Positions 54,434 to 63,531 of a stretch of 64,000 bases of DNA are shown piece by piece. Below the pieces are notes generated by a model. That model searched no databases. It saw nothing but the letters and a program-made list of their open reading frames with translations, and had not been told where the DNA came from. This DNA comes from Clostridium ragsdalei P11 (GTDB taxonomy: Bacteria; Bacillota; Clostridia; Clostridiales; Clostridiaceae), in NCBI RefSeq assembly GCF_001675165.1, contig NZ_LROS01000012.1, forward strand, positions 1-64,000, read 5' to 3'. Numbering within the stretch: position 1 is the first letter of the stretch; each line of letters begins with the position of its first letter. The translations under genes were made by a program, and so were the position numbers.

Positions 54434-56803
54434 TTACTCTATACTATTTTTATAATGTCCTCTGGTAAACTCACTAAAATCACCATGAAATTCTTCTTTT
54501 TCAAAGCATTCTAATATTTTTTTAGTCTTGCTATAATCTTCATCAATAAAATCTACTCTAAAACTGTCAATTCCTATATTTCTAAGTTCTTCTATATTCG
54601 ATATAAGGTTAGTTGCAACAGAATTATATATGTAGCTTCTGCAGAATTCATCCGTGTTTAATGGAAACTCTTTTTTCTTTCTGTCTATAAGAAAGAACTC
54701 CCCTTCTTTACAAGCACCTTTACAATTTTTAGAAGTAGTTTTACCTCCAAAAGTGCTTCCTACAGCACAGTACTCACTTACCATAAGCTCCACTTTTCCA
54801 TATACAAACATTTGAGCTTTAAAATTACTATTTCTAATTAGCTCATTTATTTCATGTTTACTTAGCTCCACACTTAAACAAGATCCATTCATAATTTTGC
54901 TATAAAAATCCAGTGCACAGCTGTTTGTTATGTTTAACTTATAATCACCTAATATATTTAGCTTATTTCTAAACTTACTTATTATACCTAAATTTGCAGT
55001 AACTATGCCTTCAATTTTATTTAAGTTTTTATCTATAAATTTCTCTATATAATTAAATTCGTTTTTAACTATATTGGGAACTTTAATATATATTTTTTTA
55101 GATTCAAGATTATTTAAATTATTTATTTTAATTTGTTTAAATGGATTTATGCATATGTGTTCAAAACTTGATTCCATCACTGCCTTCAATTGCTCATTAG
55201 TATTTACAAATACCATTTTAGGTGGTAAATATACTTTATCAAAATTGTTTTTTAGCACAGGTACTTCATATACTTTTTTGCTTGAAATACTACTTTTTTT
55301 ATTTTTATTTAGTATATATTGCTTGATTTCATCTAAAAGCCTTCTTCTAATTTCATTTAAATCAGATATAGGCAAAAATCCAGGTTGAAATATTTCAAAT
55401 TCTATGCTATCAAATTTAAATATATTATTTCCAGTTTTATTTAAACTTTTATATATTCTCTCTTTGCTCAAAGGCTGCTTTAGAGCCTCTTCTACTATTT
55501 GTCCTTCTACCCTAAAATCACTTTTATCGTAATTGCAGTACAAAGTAACTGGCTTTCCAACTTCAAATTGTATTTTTAAACATAAGTTAATTTTCTTGCC
55601 ATAATGATCTTCATATATCTTTTCTAACTTTTGAAGCTGAATTAAATCAGAGGTTTTATATATCCTATCTCCTGCTTTATAATTTGCTGGAAAGATTTTG
55701 ACCCTTTCTCCCTTATAAGCCCTTGCAGTTTCTTTTCCGGACTTCACCAGTTTAGAAATAGTAAAACCACTAGTTCCAATTCTCACTCCATCTCCTTCTG
55801 ATATATCTTCAGTAAGTAGAATGCTTTTATCACTATTTACTTCACCTATTTCTATACCTGTATTCTTAGGGAAAGAATACGCCATCATATCTTTTCCAGT
55901 ATTTTTATGCAAGTAAGCCTTTGAAAATCCCTGTCTGTTAAATAATTGCAAAAGTCTTTTTTTACTACCTTCTATATAAGACAAATCCTTTAATTTTTTA
56001 CCTTCTTGGTAGAAATTATCAATGGCATTTCTATATTCCGATACAACTCCTGCCACATATTCCGGTCTTTTCATTCTTCCTTCTATTTTCAAGGAACTTG
56101 CTCCACTTTCTATTATTTCCTTAATATCTTCAATAGTACACATATCTTTTGGACTTAAAATATACCCCTTATGTTTACCTTTATCTTTCTTATTTACAAT
56201 TTCATAGGGAAGCCTGCAGGGCTGGGCACATCTGCCTCTATTTCCACTTCTCCCCCCAATCATACTGCTCATAAGACACTGTCCAGAATAGCAAACGCAA
56301 AGAGCACCATGTATAAATACTTCCGTTTCTATATCAAGAATTTTAGATATATACTCTATTTCTTTTAATGAAAGTTCTCTAGAAAGTACTATTCTTTTAA
56401 AACCAAGTTTACTTAAAGACAAGGCCGCCTCTGCATTGTGTACTGTCATTTGAGTAGATGCATGAAGCTCAAGTTCAGGAAGCCTTTCTCTTAAAAGACA
56501 TGCCAAACCAATATCCTGTATTAGAAGGGCATCTACTCCTACATTATACAAAAATTCAGCATATTTACAAGCTTCTTTCAATTCCTTTTCTTTCATTATA
56601 GTATTTATAGTAACATATACCTTTACATTATATAGATGGCAATATTCCACTGCCTCTTTCATAGTCTTGTCATCAAAGTTAGAAGCATAAGCCCTTGCAG
56701 AAAACTTATTTCCTCCAAGATAAACAGCATCTGCCCCTGCTTGAACTGCCGCATATAAACTTTCTAAATTCCCTGCTGGAGCCAATAATTCCACTTTTTT
56801 CAT
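54434..56803 (-). CDS. U32 peptidase-family protein with DUF3656 (RlhA/TrhP-like)
   Basis: A 789-residue U32 protein. The U32 domain starts ELLAPAGNLESLYAAVQAGADAVYLGG and has the cysteine cluster CVCYSGQC, GNRGRCAQPCR. A DUF3656-like middle (about 380-500) and a second, degenerate half with CKGACKEGEF follow. E. coli relatives RlhA and TrhP hydroxylate 23S rRNA C2501 and tRNA wobble uridine; true peptidase action is doubtful. RNA hydroxylation is the likely role but which RNA is open. ATG after a GGAGA site. Confidence 0.88.
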   Translation of the reverse strand: MKKVELLAPAGNLESLYAAVQAGADAVYLGGNKFSARAYASNFDDKTMKEAVEYCHLYNVKVYVTINTIMKEKELKEACKYAEFLYNVGVDALLIQDIGLACLLRERLPELELHASTQMTVHNAEAALSLSKLGFKRIVLSRELSLKEIEYISKILDIETEVFIHGALCVCYSGQCLMSSMIGGRSGNRGRCAQPCRLPYEIVNKKDKGKHKGYILSPKDMCTIEDIKEIIESGASSLKIEGRMKRPEYVAGVVSEYRNAIDNFYQEGKKLKDLSYIEGSKKRLLQLFNRQGFSKAYLHKNTGKDMMAYSFPKNTGIEIGEVNSDKSILLTEDISEGDGVRIGTSGFTISKLVKSGKETARAYKGERVKIFPANYKAGDRIYKTSDLIQLQKLEKIYEDHYGKKINLCLKIQFEVGKPVTLYCNYDKSDFRVEGQIVEEALKQPLSKERIYKSLNKTGNNIFKFDSIEFEIFQPGFLPISDLNEIRRRLLDEIKQYILNKNKKSSISSKKVYEVPVLKNNFDKVYLPPKMVFVNTNEQLKAVMESSFEHICINPFKQIKINNLNNLESKKIYIKVPNIVKNEFNYIEKFIDKNLNKIEGIVTANLGIISKFRNKLNILGDYKLNITNSCALDFYSKIMNGSCLSVELSKHEINELIRNSNFKAQMFVYGKVELMVSEYCAVGSTFGGKTTSKNCKGACKEGEFFLIDRKKKEFPLNTDEFCRSYIYNSVATNLISNIEELRNIGIDSFRVDFIDEDYSKTKKILECFEKEEFHGDFSEFTRGHYKNSIE

Positions 56804-56848
56804 TATTCCATCTTCTCCTATTTAAATATTTAAATTTATTCACTCACT

Positions 56849-56890
56849 AATAAAATCCGAACCAAGACCATCGTCAGTTCGGATTTTATT
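56849..56890. terminator. Terminator after zapA
   Basis: AATAAAATCCGAAC pairs with GTTCGGATTTTATT around a 14-nt loop, with T-rich sequence beyond. The stem includes the zapA stop codon. Confidence 0.85.
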
Positions 56891-57485
56891 TTACCCCATT
56901 ATTTAAAAGAGCATTTTTCCTTTTTCTCTCTTTTGCCAGACTTATCTGGTTTTCTTCTAGTTTATGTTGAAGATCTATTATCTTATACTTACCAGATTGG
57001 ACTTGAAATTTGAGTTCCTTATTTTGTGCCGTCATTTTGGTATTTTCATTCATATACTTTTGAGCTTCTTCTTTTATAATTTTTATTTCTTCTTCTAATT
57101 TGCTTATTTTTTTATCTTTTTCTTTTAAAGACTCACTACTACTGCTATTCTTTAATTTTATTTTAAATTCAGCATTGAGCTCCTCCGTATACCTAAGCTG
57201 CTTTCTCAAAGATTTAATCTGATCCTCGTATACTTTCCCTACTCTTTCTAGCTCATCCACTCTTCCCGACAACTGGTCTTCTTTTTCCTGAGCTTTTAAC
57301 ATATCGTCTGCTACATTAAGTGCCGATAAAACAGCTGCTGAGGAAGTGCTTAATTTACTATTATTTTTTATAATACTCTTAACTTTTTTATCCACATAAC
57401 TTGCTACCTTATGTAGATATTCTTCTTGCTCGTCACCTTTTAAATTATATTCAACTCCATTTATAAAAACCGTCACCATACTCAT
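56886..57485 (-). CDS. zapA: Cell division protein ZapA, long coiled-coil form
   Basis: A 199-residue ZapA. The N-terminal globular domain (residues 1-95: VTVFINGVEYNLKGDEQEEYLHKVASYVDKKV, SAAVLSALNVADDML) is followed by an extended coiled coil (about 80-190), roughly twice the length of the standard ZapA. It bundles FtsZ filaments at the division site. A GAGGGTG site precedes the ATG. Located between pheT and the U32 gene, as is common in clostridia. Confidence 0.9.
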   Translation of the reverse strand: MSMVTVFINGVEYNLKGDEQEEYLHKVASYVDKKVKSIIKNNSKLSTSSAAVLSALNVADDMLKAQEKEDQLSGRVDELERVGKVYEDQIKSLRKQLRYTEELNAEFKIKLKNSSSSESLKEKDKKISKLEEEIKIIKEEAQKYMNENTKMTAQNKELKFQVQSGKYKIIDLQHKLEENQISLAKERKRKNALLNNGVK

Positions 57486-57593
57486 TTAAACACCCTCTTA
57501 GATCATGCTGTTTCCAATTCTTTATAACAATATTCTATCACAAATCTTCCACATATGAAATATTTTATTTTACCTTAAAGAGCTAAAGTATCA

Positions 57594-57632
57594 TAAAAAG
57601 AAGCTGAATGAACATTAAATTCATCCAGCCTT
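57594..57632 (-). terminator. Terminator after pheT
   Basis: On the minus strand AAGGCTGGATGAA pairs with TTCATTCAGCTT with one or two bulges, followed by CTTTTTAT. Confidence 0.8.
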
Positions 57633-57648
57633 ATTGATCAATTAATCC

Positions 57649-60030
57649 TTACTGTCTAAGTTGTGCTCCTAAATTATGCTCTAGTGATCTTATTATTTTG
57701 CTATGAACTTTATTAACTTCTTTATCTGTAAGAGTTTTATTTTCAGCTCTATAAGATATTGAATAAGCTATGCTCTTCTTTCCACTTTCTATCTGTTTTC
57801 CTCTATAAACATCAAACAATTTAACTTTCTCTAGGATGTTTCCTCCCTGTTTTCTTATAATATCCTCCACTTCCTGTACCATTATATTGTCATCCACTAA
57901 AACTGCAAGGTCTCTAGAAACTGCAGGGAATTTAGGCAGTGGTGTATATTTTTTATCTGAATCAGCATGTTCATACAAAACATCTAAGTTTAATTCAGCA
58001 ATATAACATCTTTCGTCTATACCATAATTTTCGCATACAGTTGGGTGGATTTCTCCAAGCACTCCTGCTAACTTTCTATTTACATAAAGGGCAGCTGTTC
58101 TTCCAGGATGGAAAGTTGGATTATCGCTTTCTCTCTTAAAAGAAATTTTTTCTATTCCTAAGGTATCTAATATGTTTTCCACTATACCTTTTAAATTGAA
58201 GTAATCACATTCACCATACATTCCAATGGTTACAATATTGTCTTCTTCAGGTAAAGTATCACCATTTTCTAGTGGAAGATACACTCTTCCAATTTCAAAT
58301 AACCTTACAATTTCATTTTTTCTTGAATAGTTTCTACCTAAGCATTCCATCATAGACGGTAATGTAGTTGTTCTCATTATGCTGTAGTCTTCTCCCAAAG
58401 GATTTTTTATAGCTATGGCATTTCTAAGTTTGCTATTTTCTGGTAAAAGTATTTTGTCAAATACCTTTCTGCTTACAAAAGAGTAACTTATAGATTGGTT
58501 TAATCCACTTGAAATAAGTGTTTCTATCAATTTATCATCCAGCTTTTGCTTTGGATTCTTTCCGCCTTTTGTACTTACACTTCTTATTACAGTAGTAGGT
58601 ACATTGCTGTATCCATATATTCTAGCTACTTCTTCTGCCACATCTTCTCTTATATTTATATCTCCCCTAAAAGTAGGAACATCTATATGTAATAGATCTC
58701 CTCTAAGCTGAGTTTTTAATTCCAGCCTATTTAAATAATCTACCATATCTTCCTTAGGTATTTCAGTACCCAAAAATTTATTTACCCAGTTGGAATCAAC
58801 ATCTACGCTGTGAGGTTCAACTTTTTCATTGTATACATCAATAGTACCTTCCATAACTTTTCCTGCTTTTAGCATCTCAACTAAATTGCAAGCTCTGTTC
58901 ATAGCAACCTCAGCTAAATTAGGATCAAGATCCTTTTCAAATCTACCTGAAGCTTCTGTTCTAAGTGCCAGCTTTTGTGACGAAACTCTTATATTAGTAC
59001 CATCAAAGTTAGCACACTCAAATACTATAGAAGAAGTATCATCTCTTATCTCAGAATTAAGACCTCCCATTATTCCTGCAAGTCCGATAGCCCTATCTCC
59101 ATCTTTAATGGTAAGCATATTCTGATCTAGTTGCCTTTCCTCTTCATCAAGAGTAGTAAACTTTTCTCCATCTTTAGCTCTCTCTACAACTATAGTCCCC
59201 GATTTTATCTTCCTTACATCATAAGCATGCATAGGTTCTCCTATTTCAAGCATTACAAAATTAGTTATATCAACTATATTGTTTATTGGCCTTACACCTG
59301 CTTCTAAAAGTCTCTCCTGCATCCATGAAGGTGATGGCTCTATTTTTACATCTTTTATGCCCCTTGCCATATACCTTTTGCAAAGCTTATCTTTTATCTC
59401 TACTTTTAATGTGTTTTGAATATTTTCGCTGCAAGAAGGCTTATAATCTAATTCTGGCATTTTATAGCTTTCATTTAAAGTTGCAGCAGTTTCCCTTGCC
59501 ATTCCTATCATACTAAGACAATCAGGTCTATTTGAAGTTATCTCAAAATCAAGTATAGTACTTGTCATATCAAGTACTTCCTTTATGTCCTTTCCAATTG
59601 GTGTATCTTCTTTTAAAATCATAAGTCCATATACAGGCTTATCTCCTGCTATGCCAAGCTCTTCCTCAGAGCAAAACATTCCATTTGACATAAGACCTCT
59701 TAGTTTTCCTTTTTTTATTTTTACTCCACCATGAAGTGTAGAGTCATGAAGTGCTACAGGAACTATATCTTGTTCTTTCATATTAGTGGCAGCTGTTATA
59801 ATTTGAATAGGTTCTTCTTTTCCTATATCCACCTGACATACAACAAGTTTATCTGCCTGAGGATGACTTTCTATCTTTATTATTTTACCTGTAACTACGT
59901 TTTGAATTTCATCCCCTGTTACAATTGCTTCTTCAAGTTTTGAACCACTTAAAGTCAATCTATCTCCTAATTCTTTTCCTGGAATATCTATTTTAACATA
60001 ATCCTTTAACCATTTTACTGGAACTTTCAT
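57649..60030 (-). CDS. pheT: Phenylalanyl-tRNA synthetase beta subunit
   Basis: A 793-residue PheT: N-terminal EMAP-type tRNA-binding domain (about 40-150), B3/4 editing domain, B5 domain, catalytic-like core and a C-terminal anticodon-binding FDX-ACB domain. It pairs with PheS as (alpha-beta)2 to charge tRNA-Phe. The ATG at 60030 (MKVPVKWL) lies behind GAAAGGAGA. It is separated from pheS by 543 bp of repeats rather than the usual few bases. Confidence 0.97.
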   Translation of the reverse strand: MKVPVKWLKDYVKIDIPGKELGDRLTLSGSKLEEAIVTGDEIQNVVTGKIIKIESHPQADKLVVCQVDIGKEEPIQIITAATNMKEQDIVPVALHDSTLHGGVKIKKGKLRGLMSNGMFCSEEELGIAGDKPVYGLMILKEDTPIGKDIKEVLDMTSTILDFEITSNRPDCLSMIGMARETAATLNESYKMPELDYKPSCSENIQNTLKVEIKDKLCKRYMARGIKDVKIEPSPSWMQERLLEAGVRPINNIVDITNFVMLEIGEPMHAYDVRKIKSGTIVVERAKDGEKFTTLDEEERQLDQNMLTIKDGDRAIGLAGIMGGLNSEIRDDTSSIVFECANFDGTNIRVSSQKLALRTEASGRFEKDLDPNLAEVAMNRACNLVEMLKAGKVMEGTIDVYNEKVEPHSVDVDSNWVNKFLGTEIPKEDMVDYLNRLELKTQLRGDLLHIDVPTFRGDINIREDVAEEVARIYGYSNVPTTVIRSVSTKGGKNPKQKLDDKLIETLISSGLNQSISYSFVSRKVFDKILLPENSKLRNAIAIKNPLGEDYSIMRTTTLPSMMECLGRNYSRKNEIVRLFEIGRVYLPLENGDTLPEEDNIVTIGMYGECDYFNLKGIVENILDTLGIEKISFKRESDNPTFHPGRTAALYVNRKLAGVLGEIHPTVCENYGIDERCYIAELNLDVLYEHADSDKKYTPLPKFPAVSRDLAVLVDDNIMVQEVEDIIRKQGGNILEKVKLFDVYRGKQIESGKKSIAYSISYRAENKTLTDKEVNKVHSKIIRSLEHNLGAQLRQ

Positions 60031-60065
60031 ACAAAAATCTCCTTTCAAATTTTTAATCTTGATAG

Positions 60066-60315
60066 ACTTTCTAGTTAAAAATAAAATTATTCTCCGAGAT
60101 ATTTTTACAACCTTCAGCTCATTAAATATTTTGATAAGTCTAAGTAAAAAATTCTAAAAAAGCTAAGAACTTTTGAAAACTCGTACCTCAGACAATTCAA
60201 AAGTTCTAAGTTTTTACGAATTTTTTTCTAAGACTTATATACAAAATATTTAAAAGAGCTTCATTATTGTAAAAATATATCTGCGCATAAATTTTATTTT
60301 TAAGATAGAAATTTA
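60066..60315 (+). repeat. Large hairpin element, family Q type B, copy B1
   Basis: A 250-bp imperfect palindrome between pheS and pheT. The loop AACTCGTACCTCAGACAA (60178-60195) sits in a perfect 11-bp stem, GAACTTTTGAA (60167-60177) with TTCAAAAGTTC (60196-60206). Outer arms TTAAAAATAAAATT and TATTTTTACAA pair. It matches copy B2 at 50137-50375. Loop-strand is plus, opposite to pheS-pheT transcription. Confidence 0.85.
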
Positions 60316-60342
60316 ACATAAGATTCTAAATGAAATTGAACC

Positions 60343-60548
60343 TATATCCGCCAATATGATGACAAAATTGAAATCACGTTTAAAAACTTTTTTAATAAGT
60401 CTTAGCGAGATATTTTAGAAAATCTTAGGAGTTTAGATATGTTTGAGGTACGAGTTTAGCTAAGCTTCTTAGATTTTCAAAATATCGAACTTTAGACTTA
60501 TTAAAAGTTTTTACGGTGATGAAATTTGTCAGCTTATTCGGCGGTATA
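60343..60548 (-). repeat. Large hairpin element, family Q type A, copy A2
   Basis: A palindrome with ends TATATCCGCC...GACAAA and TTTGTC...GGCGGTATA; weaker pairing extends to about 60320 and 60572. The plus strand shows the loop complement TGTTTGAGGTACGAGTTT (60440-60457), so the loop strand is minus, the same sense as pheS-pheT. It matches copy A1 at 43381-43566 closely. Confidence 0.85.
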
Positions 60549-60573
60549 TGCCAATTTCAATCTAGAAACTCTA

Positions 60574-61587
60574 TTAAAATTGATTTAAAAATCTCATGTC
60601 ACTTTCATACATGTTTCTTATATCATCTATTCCGTATTTTAACATGACCATCCTATCTACACCCATTCCAAAAGCAAATCCACTGTAAACTTCAGGATCT
60701 ATTCCACAATTTCTAAGTACCTGAGGATGAACCATTCCACATCCTAAAAGTTCTATCCATCCTTCTCCCTTACATACCCTGCATCCTTTTCCATGGCATA
60801 CAAAGCAACTGGCATCCATTTCTGCAGAAGGTTCTGTAAAAGGGAAATGATGAGGTCTGAATTTTGTACTTATGTCATTTCCGAATAACTTTTTAGCAAA
60901 TAGTTCAAGAGTACCTTTTAAATTTGCAAAAGTTATACCTTTGTCAACTACTAGACCTTCCATTTGATAAAATATAGGTGAATGAGTGGCATCCACTGAA
61001 TCTGAACGATAAACTTTACCTGGAGATATCATCTTTATTGGAGGTTTTTGTTTTTCCATAGTTCTTACCTGTATTGGAGAAGTTTGAGTTCTAAGCACTA
61101 CATTCTCATTTATATAAAAGGTGTCCTGTTCACCCCTTGCTGGATGATTTTTAGGTATGTTAAGTGCTTCAAAGTTATAATAATCCTTCTCTACTTCAGG
61201 ACCTTCTTCTATAGTAAATCCCATAGAAATAAATATCTGTTTCATCTCTTCTAGTGTTTGTTCTAGCGGATGACGCTTTCCTACAGTTTGCTTTATACCA
61301 GGCATAGTAATATCAATGGTTTCATTCTGCAGCTTTGCTTGCGTAGCACTTGATTTTATCTTTTTTGATGCCTCTTCTATAGCATTTTCCAGTGTACTCC
61401 TCACTTCATTGGCAAGCTTACCAATTGCAGGTCTTTCTTCTTTGGAAAGATCCTTCATGCCCCTGAGTATTTTTGTAAGTTCTCCCTTTTTACCTAGATA
61501 TTTAACTCTTATATCCTCTATATCTAACTTTTTATTTTTTAATTCGCTAAAGGCATTTTCCTTTATCTGTTTTAATTCTTCTTTCAT
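60574..61587 (-). CDS. pheS: Phenylalanyl-tRNA synthetase alpha subunit
   Basis: A 337-residue PheS. N-terminal coiled coil (1-85), then the class II core: [16 protein letters not shown] (motif 2 area) and [19 protein letters not shown] (motif 3). All catalytic elements are present. The ATG at 61587 lies 8 nt behind AAGGAG. It is controlled by a T-box leader upstream. Confidence 0.97.
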   Translation of the reverse strand: MKEELKQIKENAFSELKNKKLDIEDIRVKYLGKKGELTKILRGMKDLSKEERPAIGKLANEVRSTLENAIEEASKKIKSSATQAKLQNETIDITMPGIKQTVGKRHPLEQTLEEMKQIFISMGFTIEEGPEVEKDYYNFEALNIPKNHPARGEQDTFYINENVVLRTQTSPIQVRTMEKQKPPIKMISPGKVYRSDSVDATHSPIFYQMEGLVVDKGITFANLKGTLELFAKKLFGNDISTKFRPHHFPFTEPSAEMDASCFVCHGKGCRVCKGEGWIELLGCGMVHPQVLRNCGIDPEVYSGFAFGMGVDRMVMLKYGIDDIRNMYESDMRFLNQF

Positions 61588-61626
61588 TTTAAGCTCTCCT
61601 TTCACTACAATCTTTTTAATTTAAAA

Positions 61627-61890
61627 CAAAAATAAAAAGCCCATCCCTCTAAGGGACGAACTTTGATCCGCGTTACCACCCAAATTGATACTATTAGAAA
61701 ATAATATCCTCTTTGTATATTTTAACGATAATTAACCGCTGACTGCTAATTATAATTTCACAGCCAGTACTCCAGGAGGAACTTCAATATATAATATTTT
61801 AAAAAAAGCTTCCAGCCCTGACTTTTTTTCTCTGATAAAAATCATATATCTACTTTCTCTTTCACAGTAAGTGTTCTTATTCAACTTTTA
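61627..61890 (-). promoter_or_regulatory. T-box leader of pheS-pheT (tRNA-Phe responsive)
   Basis: On the minus strand the T-box core GGGTGGTAACGCGGATC is at 61665-61681. A terminator (CGTCCCT-TAG-AGGGATG followed by CTTTTTATTTTT, 61627-61656) comes just before pheS. Stem I begins near GAAAGAGAAAGTAGA (about 61870) and the region GAAG-TTC-CTCC gives a plausible phenylalanine specifier codon UUC. Uncharged tRNA-Phe would stabilise the antiterminator. Confidence 0.92.
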
Positions 61891-61894
61891 TTAT

Positions 61895-62010
61895 TTATCC
61901 GATGACTACCTGCTCTAATACTCCCACTTCTCCAAGTTGGAGTAAAGAGCAGCTAAGTCCCTGGATAACGATTTCTAAGCATCAGGTGGAGTCAAAACTC
62001 CATCTGATGT
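61895..62010 (-). promoter_or_regulatory. Unexplained folded domain 5' of the pheS T-box
   Basis: Two strong hairpins lie between the promoter and the T-box. The first is GCATCAGGTGGAGT with ACTCCATCTGATG (61979-62009). The second is CTGCTCTAATACTCC with GGAGTAAAGAGCAG (61910-61952), enclosed by TTATCC (61895-61900) with GGATAA (61963-61968). Internal loops AGGGACTTAG and GTAGTCATC (minus-strand sense) face each other. There is no T-tract. I recognise no riboswitch class; it could be an additional sensor domain, an mRNA stabiliser, a small RNA or a dispersed repeat. Confidence 0.6.
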
Positions 62011-62034
62011 CAAGAACTCTGTTTATATCTTTAA

Positions 62035-62063
62035 ATTTTACATATATATTTACATATTGTCAA
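62035..62063 (-). promoter_or_regulatory. Consensus promoter of the pheS leader
   Basis: On the minus strand TTGACA, a 17-bp spacer and TAAAAT. The expected start is near 62028, so the transcript would carry the folded domain at 61895-62010 and then the T-box. It lies immediately after the stop codon of the methyltransferase gene. Confidence 0.8.
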
Positions 62064-62065
62064 CA

Positions 62066-62848
62066 TTAAATTAAATTTTGTCTTACTGCTTCGAACATCA
62101 TTATGGACGCCGCTGCAGACACATTTAATGATTCAGCACCACCTGGCATTGGTATCTTTACCTTTATATCAGAAACATCCTGTATGGTTTTGCTAAGACC
62201 ATTTCCTTCATTTCCCACTGCAATTATAACTTTTCCCTTTAAATTTGCACTATAAAAGTTAATATCCGTGTCCAGAGAACTTCCTATCAACTTAAATCCA
62301 TTTTTCCTGAGAAGTTTTACTTTTTTCAAGTCCTCATCATAGATCACAGGTACATGAAATATAGATCCCATTGTTGATCTCAATGTCTTCTCATTGTATA
62401 TATCTACCGTTCCCTTTGTAATTATAACCCCTAAAGCTCCAGAAGCATGTGCACTTCTTATTATAGTACCCATATTGCCTGGATCTTGAATCTTATCTGC
62501 CAATACATAAAATCCATTTTCTTTTTTAACTTTCAACTCCCTATTTTCCACTACCGCAGCTATTCCCTGAGGATTTTCAGTATTTACCATAGCCTTAAAT
62601 ACACCTTTTTCCATAAAATACACAGGAAAATGGCATTCAAAGTTTTCTTTTAACAAAAATTTTTCCCACTTATCTGCAAAGTCATTGCTTAGAAAAATTG
62701 AAGATATTTTGAAATCAGAATAAAGCGCCTCTCTTACAAACCTAAAACCTTCTATTAAAAACTTGCCCTCTTGAACCCTGTATTTCTTTTCCTTTAACTT
62801 TTTTACTTCTTTTATATGTGCATTATCTTTACTTTTAATTATATCCAT
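62066..62848 (-). CDS. TrmH/SpoU-family RNA 2'-O-methyltransferase
   Basis: A 260-residue SPOUT methyltransferase. The N-terminal substrate-binding domain (1-95) starts MDIIKSKDNAHIKEVKKLKEKKYR. The knotted domain has LADKIQDPGNMGTIIRSAHASG, IAVGNEGNGLS and IPMPGGAESLNVSAAASIMMFE. It methylates a ribose in rRNA or tRNA; the exact site is unknown (RlmB-like or YsgA-like). It lies between rplT and pheS, behind the rplT terminator. Confidence 0.92.
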   Translation of the reverse strand: MDIIKSKDNAHIKEVKKLKEKKYRVQEGKFLIEGFRFVREALYSDFKISSIFLSNDFADKWEKFLLKENFECHFPVYFMEKGVFKAMVNTENPQGIAAVVENRELKVKKENGFYVLADKIQDPGNMGTIIRSAHASGALGVIITKGTVDIYNEKTLRSTMGSIFHVPVIYDEDLKKVKLLRKNGFKLIGSSLDTDINFYSANLKGKVIIAVGNEGNGLSKTIQDVSDIKVKIPMPGGAESLNVSAAASIMMFEAVRQNLI

Positions 62849-62877
62849 AATAGTCCACCTTATTATGATAATTTGCC

Positions 62878-62908
62878 TATAAAAAAGTACAGCAAAATTA
62901 TGCTGTAC
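62878..62908 (-). terminator. Terminator after rplT
   Basis: A perfect 8-bp stem GTACAGCA/TGCTGTAC with a 6-nt loop and a six-T tract on the minus strand. Confidence 0.92.
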
Positions 62909-62926
62909 TCCTTATGTAATATAATA

Positions 62927-63286
62927 TTATGCATTTAATTGTTTTTTAGCTACTTCAACTAATTCAGTAAATCCTTTAGGATCATTTATAGCTATTTCTG
63001 AAAGCATCTTTCTATTCATATTAATGCCTGCAGTCTTTATTCCATTTATAAACTTGGAATATGAAAGTCCATTCATTCTAGTTGCAGCATTTATTCTAGC
63101 TATCCATAACTTTCTAAAGTCCCTCTTCTTTAATCTTCTTCCTATATATGAATATCTTAGAGCCCTTAAAACTGTTTCATTAGCAGTTCTAAATAATCTA
63201 CTTTTTCCGCCATAATAACCTTTTGCAAGCTTTAATATTTTTTTATGATGTTTACGAGCGTTTACTGCTCTTTTTACTCTTGCCAT
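62927..63286 (-). CDS. rplT: 50S ribosomal protein L20
   Basis: A 119-residue L20: [25 protein letters not shown], then [21 protein letters not shown]. Full length. It assembles early on 23S rRNA and in Firmicutes can repress this operon by binding its leader, which would lie outside the window. Third gene of infC-rpmI-rplT. Confidence 0.97.
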   Translation of the reverse strand: MARVKRAVNARKHHKKILKLAKGYYGGKSRLFRTANETVLRALRYSYIGRRLKKRDFRKLWIARINAATRMNGLSYSKFINGIKTAGINMNRKMLSEIAINDPKGFTELVEVAKKQLNA

Positions 63287-63314
63287 AGTAAAACCTCCTT
63301 TTAGAATCCTTCAA

Positions 63315-63512
63315 TTATACGTAAGGCATTAATTTTTTCATAATTTTTTCTTGAGTTTCTGAAACAAGTCCTGCTTTTCTTAAATTTCTTTTAGTTTTTG
63401 CACTTTTCTTTGTAAGTATATGACTTTTAAAAGCTTTTGATCTCTTTAACTTACCAGTTCCTGTAATCTTAAATCTTTTTGCTACACTTCTTTTAGTTTT
63501 CATTTTTGGCAT
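63315..63512 (-). CDS. rpmI: 50S ribosomal protein L35
   Basis: A 65-residue L35, basic throughout: [20 protein letters not shown] and a C-terminal [12 protein letters not shown]. Normal length. It lies between infC and rplT with short gaps, so one transcript is likely. Confidence 0.97.
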   Translation of the reverse strand: MPKMKTKRSVAKRFKITGTGKLKRSKAFKSHILTKKSAKTKRNLRKAGLVSETQEKIMKKLMPYV

Positions 63513-63531
63513 AATAAATTCCTCCTCTCAA

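Noticed and set aside
43381-60548. CRISPR array
   Set aside because: The repeats are few, long, palindromic and kilobases apart; there are no regular spacers or cas genes.
61895-62010. Known riboswitch (SAM, lysine, guanidine, THF, c-di-GMP, cobalamin) in front of the T-box
   Set aside because: I compared from memory the core motifs of these classes and found none; left as unexplained structure.
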